A stretch of 35,806 bases of DNA from CAZSLZ01 sp964607865 (GTDB taxonomy: Bacteria; Vulcanimicrobiota; JAJTBE01; CAZSLZ01): positions 1 through 35,806 of the forward strand of contig CAZSLZ010000013.1 of NCBI GenBank assembly GCA_964607865.1, in the 5' to 3' direction. Every line of letters begins with the position of its first letter. Within the stretch, counting starts at the first letter, position 1. Made by a program: the position numbers and the translations under genes. A model generated the notes under the pieces. The model did no database searches. It was not told where the DNA came from and was given only the letters and a program-made list of their open reading frames with translations. Positions 31,611-35,806 of this stretch are shown piece after piece.

Positions 31611-33551
31611 TTAAAAATCAGGCCGATAAATTCTAATCTCATCAGAACCTTTGTAGCCAATACAATACAAATTTCCCGCGTTATCAAGGGTCATATATGT
31701 AATGAGCCTGGAGTGAAATCTTCCCTTACTGTTTCCTTCAGGCCCATAAACATAGATATATTCGTTCATTGAATTGAAAATCAAATTCCCTGAATTATCA
31801 ACAACCAGGCTTTTTAAAATCCGCTCACCTGTCTGTAGCTCAATAATACTTATAAAATTTCCATCATTATCAAACTTCTGTATTCTGAGATTACCACTAT
31901 CCAACACATAGATATTATTTGAGGAATCAGAGGCTATGAACCTGGGTTCATCAAATTGTCCCTGTCCATATCCATAAGCCCCCCAGCGTGTGATAAAGCC
32001 GCCAGCCGACGAATACTTTACTACTTCATCTCCATCAAAATATGCATAATAAAGATTCGATTCAGAATCTGAACATAAACCCGCAGTTGAATTTGGAGTG
32101 ATTAATTCCCATTCGTTCAATTTTAAACCTTCCGTTGTGTACTCTTGAATCATTCCACTACCGCTGATATATATTTTTCCATTAGGTGCCATACAGATTG
32201 AACCAGGAGAAAACAAAACACCATTGTCTTTTCTGGTAGTCCATGAAGTAAGAAAATTCCTGTCAGAATCAAACTTAAAAACTTTGCTGTTACCTCTATC
32301 AGTTACATACAAATTTCCTGAAGAATCTACCGCAAGCCCGGCGATGTTATCGAAATTCCCCAATTCTTCGCTTACTTCAGTCATAATATCAATAGTTGTG
32401 AAACAATCTTTAATTTTGAATGAATCGGAAAAACCAGAAAAAACAGCGCCATTGTCAGCAGTTATGTTGCTCAAACTGATGTTATAATATGTACCCATAA
32501 CAAGATCATCACCAGGATTGAGTATAAGAGTATTTCCTTCCCATACAGCATTCCCCGGTATGTCAGGGTTAAATGCAAAACTATCTTCAGCTTCCTGGTG
32601 GTCAACAGGTAAACTGAATTGAATTTTAATTTGAGGTTTAACCTGGTTAACTGTGCCTTGTGGTGTGGATAATCTGGCCTGCAATGTTTCCACTTCCACG
32701 GTGTTGGAGCCTATCCATATGCTGGCGTTAAGATCAGCGACAAAAAGTTTCTCAAAGACTCTGAAATACCGGGGCTGAAGGCCATCGGCCCAGTTTTCAT
32801 ATTCATATTCGACGGTATCTTCAGTTTGATAGATATTTGTATATGTACCCCCGTGGTTATCAGCTGTAGTTACTGAAGAACCTTCAGAATAAAAAATCTC
32901 ATAGGATAAGAAATTTGAATTCTGAGTGTTGCTCCATTCAAGAGTAACTTCATTCTGGTAGTGTTTATCATCTCCCGGCGGTTCGTTGCCGGCAGTATAA
33001 ACTTCTTTAATTTCCAGGGTAGGATAATATGGAACCTGGTATTCCACTTCCCCTTCGCCCTGGGGTATAATCATTTCGACCATGAAATCCGGGTGAGAAT
33101 CATCCAGTTCAAAACTCATTTTCAGGGTTTTTCTGCCCTCTTTTTCAATTTTTATGTAGTAATTGAAACCAGGAGCAATATTTTCGATACAGAAATATCC
33201 ATCAGGTGAGGTGGTTACAGTTTTTATATTTTTTTCAGGCTGGTTTTCTTCAGGTTCTTCCAGAATAAACAGGGTAACCGAAGCGCCAGAAAGGCCGGCG
33301 CCCTGTTCGTCCAGGGCCTTACCTGAAACCGATGCGTTTCCCGAAGGTATATCGGGGTTGCCTTCATCGCCGTCATTGTCCCCATCGTTGTCACCATCGC
33401 CGCCATCGTTGTCACCACCATCATCACCGCCATTATCGGGGACAGTTCCGGTTGAAACGGAACCGCCGCCGCTTCCTCCACATCCCCATATGGTAATGGA
33501 CAAAGCTACGATAAGAATGATACATAATACATTCCGGGTTATTTTTTTCAT
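31611..33551 (-). CDS. Multidomain lipoprotein with NHL repeats
   Basis: A 646-residue lipoprotein. The signal peptide ends in TIWGC (Cys24; Trp at -2 is unusual but the context is convincing). Domains in order: an Asp/Gly/Asn-rich flexible linker (about 30-70), a carboxypeptidase-regulatory-like Ig module (72-150, SGKALDEQGAGLSGASVTLF), a fibronectin-type-III-like domain (about 180-285), a Big_5/SbsA Ig-like domain (290-385, FSLPVDHQEAEDSFAF), and five or six NHL repeats (395-646) with units such as AVDSSGNLYVTDRGNSKVFKFD, a six-bladed propeller. No enzyme motif is visible; surface binding is likely. AAGGAGG precedes the ATG. Its promoter spacer contains a run of eight G. Confidence 0.88.
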   Translation of the reverse strand: MKKITRNVLCIILIVALSITIWGCGGSGGGSVSTGTVPDNGGDDGGDNDGGDGDNDGDNDGDEGNPDIPSGNASVSGKALDEQGAGLSGASVTLFILEEPEENQPEKNIKTVTTSPDGYFCIENIAPGFNYYIKIEKEGRKTLKMSFELDDSHPDFMVEMIIPQGEGEVEYQVPYYPTLEIKEVYTAGNEPPGDDKHYQNEVTLEWSNTQNSNFLSYEIFYSEGSSVTTADNHGGTYTNIYQTEDTVEYEYENWADGLQPRYFRVFEKLFVADLNASIWIGSNTVEVETLQARLSTPQGTVNQVKPQIKIQFSLPVDHQEAEDSFAFNPDIPGNAVWEGNTLILNPGDDLVMGTYYNISLSNITADNGAVFSGFSDSFKIKDCFTTIDIMTEVSEELGNFDNIAGLAVDSSGNLYVTDRGNSKVFKFDSDRNFLTSWTTRKDNGVLFSPGSICMAPNGKIYISGSGMIQEYTTEGLKLNEWELITPNSTAGLCSDSESNLYYAYFDGDEVVKYSSAGGFITRWGAYGYGQGQFDEPRFIASDSSNNIYVLDSGNLRIQKFDNDGNFISIIELQTGERILKSLVVDNSGNLIFNSMNEYIYVYGPEGNSKGRFHSRLITYMTLDNAGNLYCIGYKGSDEIRIYRPDF

Positions 33552-33575
33552 ATAATTACCTCCTTGTTAGAGGCA

Positions 33576-33592
33576 ATTATAACAGGGGGGGG
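33576..33592 (-). promoter_or_regulatory. Lipoprotein promoter -10 with G8/C8 homopolymer in the spacer
   Basis: TATAAT on the minus strand (33576-33581) lies 24 bp before the lipoprotein start. Eight consecutive G (33585-33592, C8 on the coding strand) sit three bases upstream, inside the -10/-35 spacer. The -35 itself is weak. Length change in such a tract would alter promoter spacing. Confidence 0.5.
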
Positions 33593-33607
33593 TTGCAGAA
33601 TTCGCGA

Positions 33608-34573
33608 TTATTTTCTTTTAAGTACTGCCAGGTATGGGCCGCCCTTGCTGTGAAGGCCTGGTTCAGCGCTGCCCCAGTGATGAAAAGCTACCAGGTCGAA
33701 AATCTTGCTCATTTCCACCAGCGCCGACAGGTGCTGGGGCGAAACGAAACTCTCAACGCCACGGTATTCAAGCCGAATGGTACCCGCGGGGAATTTCACA
33801 GCGTAACCCTGAACATAAGGAGTGGAAAAAGTTTCCATATTGGTGGGAAAGGTTCGGTGGGTGACTGTAACCCTGGTGTTATCCAGGTTTATGGATGTGG
33901 GCGCAGCCATGGTGTATTCTTCAACCGGCGGGTGGGGGTGGGGCATTCCGCAATCGATAATATAAATAGTTCCTCTTTTGAGAAAGGTACCCACTGAACG
34001 AAGTTGGCTTACCAGGGCTGTATTATCGGTTTTGTTTTCTTTGGCCAAGGGAAATGTGTTGCCCAGGAGGATAGCTGCATCGGGTGAGTTGCCGGGGATG
34101 CTGAACTGGAAAACATCTCTGCGGTAGGCTTTCAGGGAAAGGTTCTGGGTACGGGCGCGGGTTTCCAGGGCTTTTATCATACCCTCAGAGGCATCCATAC
34201 CCACTATCTGGCAACCTTCTTTAGCCAGCAGGGAGCCATGTGGTGATATGCCGCAGCAAACTTCAAAAACCAATTCTACGGGTTTTTCCGAGTAAATATC
34301 CCAGATTTTCCTGCAGAAATCTACTTCATGCCAGGGGCGGTAATCCAGTTGGGGATATAAGTTCCGTTGGATGCCATACCATATTTCGGGGACATCAAAA
34401 ATTTGGCGGGGAGTGGAAATATCCAGCCAATCCTCGGGGATGTTATCGGGAGAAATGGTGTAATAAGGGTTATTTTCGTCAATTTTAAAATCCCAATAGG
34501 GAAGAAAGCCGTCGTCAGCTTCAAATTTTTTTTGTATTCTTTTTTCCCATGGGGTTTTATGGTTTAAGGGCAT
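33608..34573 (-). CDS. SAM-dependent methyltransferase (class I fold)
   Basis: A 321-residue soluble protein. Motif I is VFEVCCGISPHGSLLAKEG (about 100-118), a Cys-containing version of the E/D-x-G-x-G glycine loop, followed by the acidic end of strand 2 in IVGMDASEGMI, and then RRDVFQF and PDAAILLGNTFPLA as later SAM-binding strands. The first 90 residues are an unusual aromatic-rich extension (DFKIDENNPYYTI, WYGIQRNLYPQL). The last 100 residues form a C-terminal beta region (FPAGTIRLEYRGVESFVS) typical of small-molecule methyltransferases. Substrate unknown. It starts 9 bp after the alanine-rich end of the alarmone-synthetase gene, with AAGGA as ribosome binding site, so the two form an operon. 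Confidence 0.85.
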   Translation of the reverse strand: MPLNHKTPWEKRIQKKFEADDGFLPYWDFKIDENNPYYTISPDNIPEDWLDISTPRQIFDVPEIWYGIQRNLYPQLDYRPWHEVDFCRKIWDIYSEKPVELVFEVCCGISPHGSLLAKEGCQIVGMDASEGMIKALETRARTQNLSLKAYRRDVFQFSIPGNSPDAAILLGNTFPLAKENKTDNTALVSQLRSVGTFLKRGTIYIIDCGMPHPHPPVEEYTMAAPTSINLDNTRVTVTHRTFPTNMETFSTPYVQGYAVKFPAGTIRLEYRGVESFVSPQHLSALVEMSKIFDLVAFHHWGSAEPGLHSKGGPYLAVLKRK

Positions 34574-34582
34574 TTGTTTTCC

Positions 34583-35707
34583 TTATGCAGTTTTTTTGCC
34601 AGCCTGTTCTTTCCTGTCAGCTTTTTCCAGAATATCCCGGAATTCCTGGGTCAGGTTTGCAGTTTCTCTGTAATTGGGGTCGGCAATAGCCATACTTATG
34701 TGAACCATTCGCAGGTTGGTCCAGTATTCGTCTTCCCTGCCCCTGGGTTCGTTGCTGTTTTCCAGCATTTCCACAACCCTGGGCAGTTGTGGGCGTGCCT
34801 TTTCCACAATATCCCTGAGTTTGCCAATATTATGGTATTTATCTGGATCGATCCATTTTAAAACCAGGTAAAAATTTCGAATTTTAATTTCAGGGTTCAT
34901 TTCAGGAAAAGCCAGTTCGCAGAATGCCTTGAAGGAGTCGGCATTGATCTCCATTTTCATGAACCTTTCCTTGGTTTTTGCCTTTTCCAGGGAAAGAATA
35001 TAATCCACACGTTTCTGCCTGAGTTGTTCAAACCTCTGGTCTGCTTCTTCCAGGACTTTGGAAAGTTCGTTAATTTCATTTCTTATGTCAATGGGGACCT
35101 GTGATTGTTTTTTATAAACCAGATGCTGGTCTATCAGCGCCCAGGCGTGCTGTAATACAGTGCGAATCTGAATTTCACAGGGATATTTCTTTAAATAATC
35201 GTAACGGGGCCCGGAATATTCATCCCCCAGCTTAACCAGAAAATGTACCGCCATATATCCGAACCGGTCGCTGGAGTTTTCCTGGTATTTATCCACTTTT
35301 TCAACGGTATCAAATTCATTACGGATAATTTCTTCAATTTTGCTCAAATCGGAATGGTAAAGACATACAACCCTTACCCCCGCCACATCGGTAATTTCAT
35401 TGAAGGGATCTTCATATTTCTTGCGTTCCAGTTTTTCCAGAAAGCTGTTGAGTTCTTTGGTACGGTAGGTTATGGAAGAAAACTCGATTCCTTCCTCCAT
35501 CAACTTATGTTTTATGATGTATGCCACTTCCTGGCATAATTTTTCATAATTGGGCCTGATTGTTAAAAATCGGTAAATAACCTCAGGGTTTTCTCTCAAG
35601 ACACTGGGTACGCCCTTGGTTATTTCTTCATTTACCGGAAAGACAAACTTATTAATCTGGTTTGCCAGAATTTCCGGTTCTTGTATCTCCTCGGGATAGG
35701 GTTGCAT
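34583..35707 (-). CDS. RelA/SpoT-type (p)ppGpp synthetase domain protein
   Basis: A 374-residue protein with a nucleotidyltransferase domain of the alarmone-synthetase family and no HD hydrolase or TGS/ACT regulatory domains. Motifs: YRTKELNSFLEKLERK (the R-x-K substrate loop), DVAGVRVVCLYHSD with the metal Asp, RFGYMAVHFLV (the G-Y-x-x-x-H motif, Ala for the usual Ser), and CEIQIRTVLQHAWALIDQHLVYK with the catalytic Glu. The C-terminal 130 residues are a helical extension (AADSF..., FEQLRQK) of unknown role. This is a stand-alone small alarmone synthetase of unusual length, coupled to a methyltransferase. ATG at 35705-35707 follows AGGTG; a GTG at 35714-35716 overlaps it. A TATAAT lies at 35725-35730 without a clear -35. 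Confidence 0.88.
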   Translation of the reverse strand: MQPYPEEIQEPEILANQINKFVFPVNEEITKGVPSVLRENPEVIYRFLTIRPNYEKLCQEVAYIIKHKLMEEGIEFSSITYRTKELNSFLEKLERKKYEDPFNEITDVAGVRVVCLYHSDLSKIEEIIRNEFDTVEKVDKYQENSSDRFGYMAVHFLVKLGDEYSGPRYDYLKKYPCEIQIRTVLQHAWALIDQHLVYKKQSQVPIDIRNEINELSKVLEEADQRFEQLRQKRVDYILSLEKAKTKERFMKMEINADSFKAFCELAFPEMNPEIKIRNFYLVLKWIDPDKYHNIGKLRDIVEKARPQLPRVVEMLENSNEPRGREDEYWTNLRMVHISMAIADPNYRETANLTQEFRDILEKADRKEQAGKKTA

Positions 35708-35806
35708 AAATTTCACCTGGCTTCATTATAATTTTTTCACATTAACACGGTTGACAATTTTATCGATTGTGTTCTTTTCTCACTGAGCAGTTCCGGGTGT
35801 TGTTGT

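Overview
The window looks like chromosomal DNA of a moderately AT-rich bacterium with a diderm-type cell plan. It carries several lipoproteins with classical lipoboxes, a periplasmic HtrA/DegP-type protease, an M23 peptidase and a Na+-translocating NADH:quinone reductase (NQR) operon. Genes sit close together, mostly behind good Shine-Dalgarno sequences (GGAGG-like), with clear sigma70-type promoters and many intrinsic hairpin terminators. TAA, TGA and TAG all serve as stops. I saw no transposase, integrase, phage structural gene, CRISPR array, rRNA or tRNA. The mix (YtxH and STAS proteins next to NQR, many multidomain lipoproteins, ankyrin proteins, B12-dependent ribonucleotide reductase) does not fit one familiar model phylum. 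A poorly sampled lineage is plausible, but taxonomy cannot be settled from this window.

Layout. 1-195 (-): start of a 5'-nucleotidase/metallophosphoesterase cut by the window edge. 263-3661 (-): a large IPT/TIG lipoprotein behind wecB. 3956-4427 (+): a broken TPR lipoprotein. 4539-4895 (-): tmRNA with promoter and terminator. 5240-5953 (-): an aquaglyceroporin interrupted by an in-frame TAG. 6184-7038 (+): murI. 7099-7563 (-): a small secreted protein. 7767-8672 (+): a helix-turn-helix/coiled-coil protein carrying a cluster of TGATCAG heptamers, followed by about 430 bp of repeats. 9102-16094 (-): secreted proteins (propeller, EF-hand/RTX-like protein, M23 peptidase, NTF2-like protein, alpha/alpha-toroid protein, DegP).

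16328-20291 (+): a small DMT/SMR membrane protein, YtxH and STAS proteins, a FetAB-like ABC pair, a degenerate GT2-like protein and a 71-aa basic protein. 20327-21538 (-): an endonuclease/exonuclease/phosphatase-fold protein. 21726-23639 (+): two ankyrin proteins. 23641-28053 (-): nqrBCDEF plus an unknown gene, with nqrA absent. 28341-31540 (+): a TatD-family hydrolase and nrdJ. 31611-33551 (-): an NHL/Big_5 lipoprotein whose promoter contains a G8 tract. 33608-35707 (-): a methyltransferase behind a RelA/SpoT-type alarmone synthetase.

The gene set is mostly housekeeping and envelope biology: wall precursor supply (MurI, WecB), envelope proteolysis and remodelling (DegP, M23), sodium bioenergetics (NQR), dNTP synthesis (NrdJ), ribosome rescue (tmRNA) and alarmone signalling. 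The points most worth a second look are the TGATCAG cluster in the HTH/coiled-coil gene, the palindrome over the ssrA promoter, the G8 tract in a lipoprotein promoter, the nqr operon without nqrA, the two broken genes flanking ssrA, and the repeat-rich stretch at 8750-9030.
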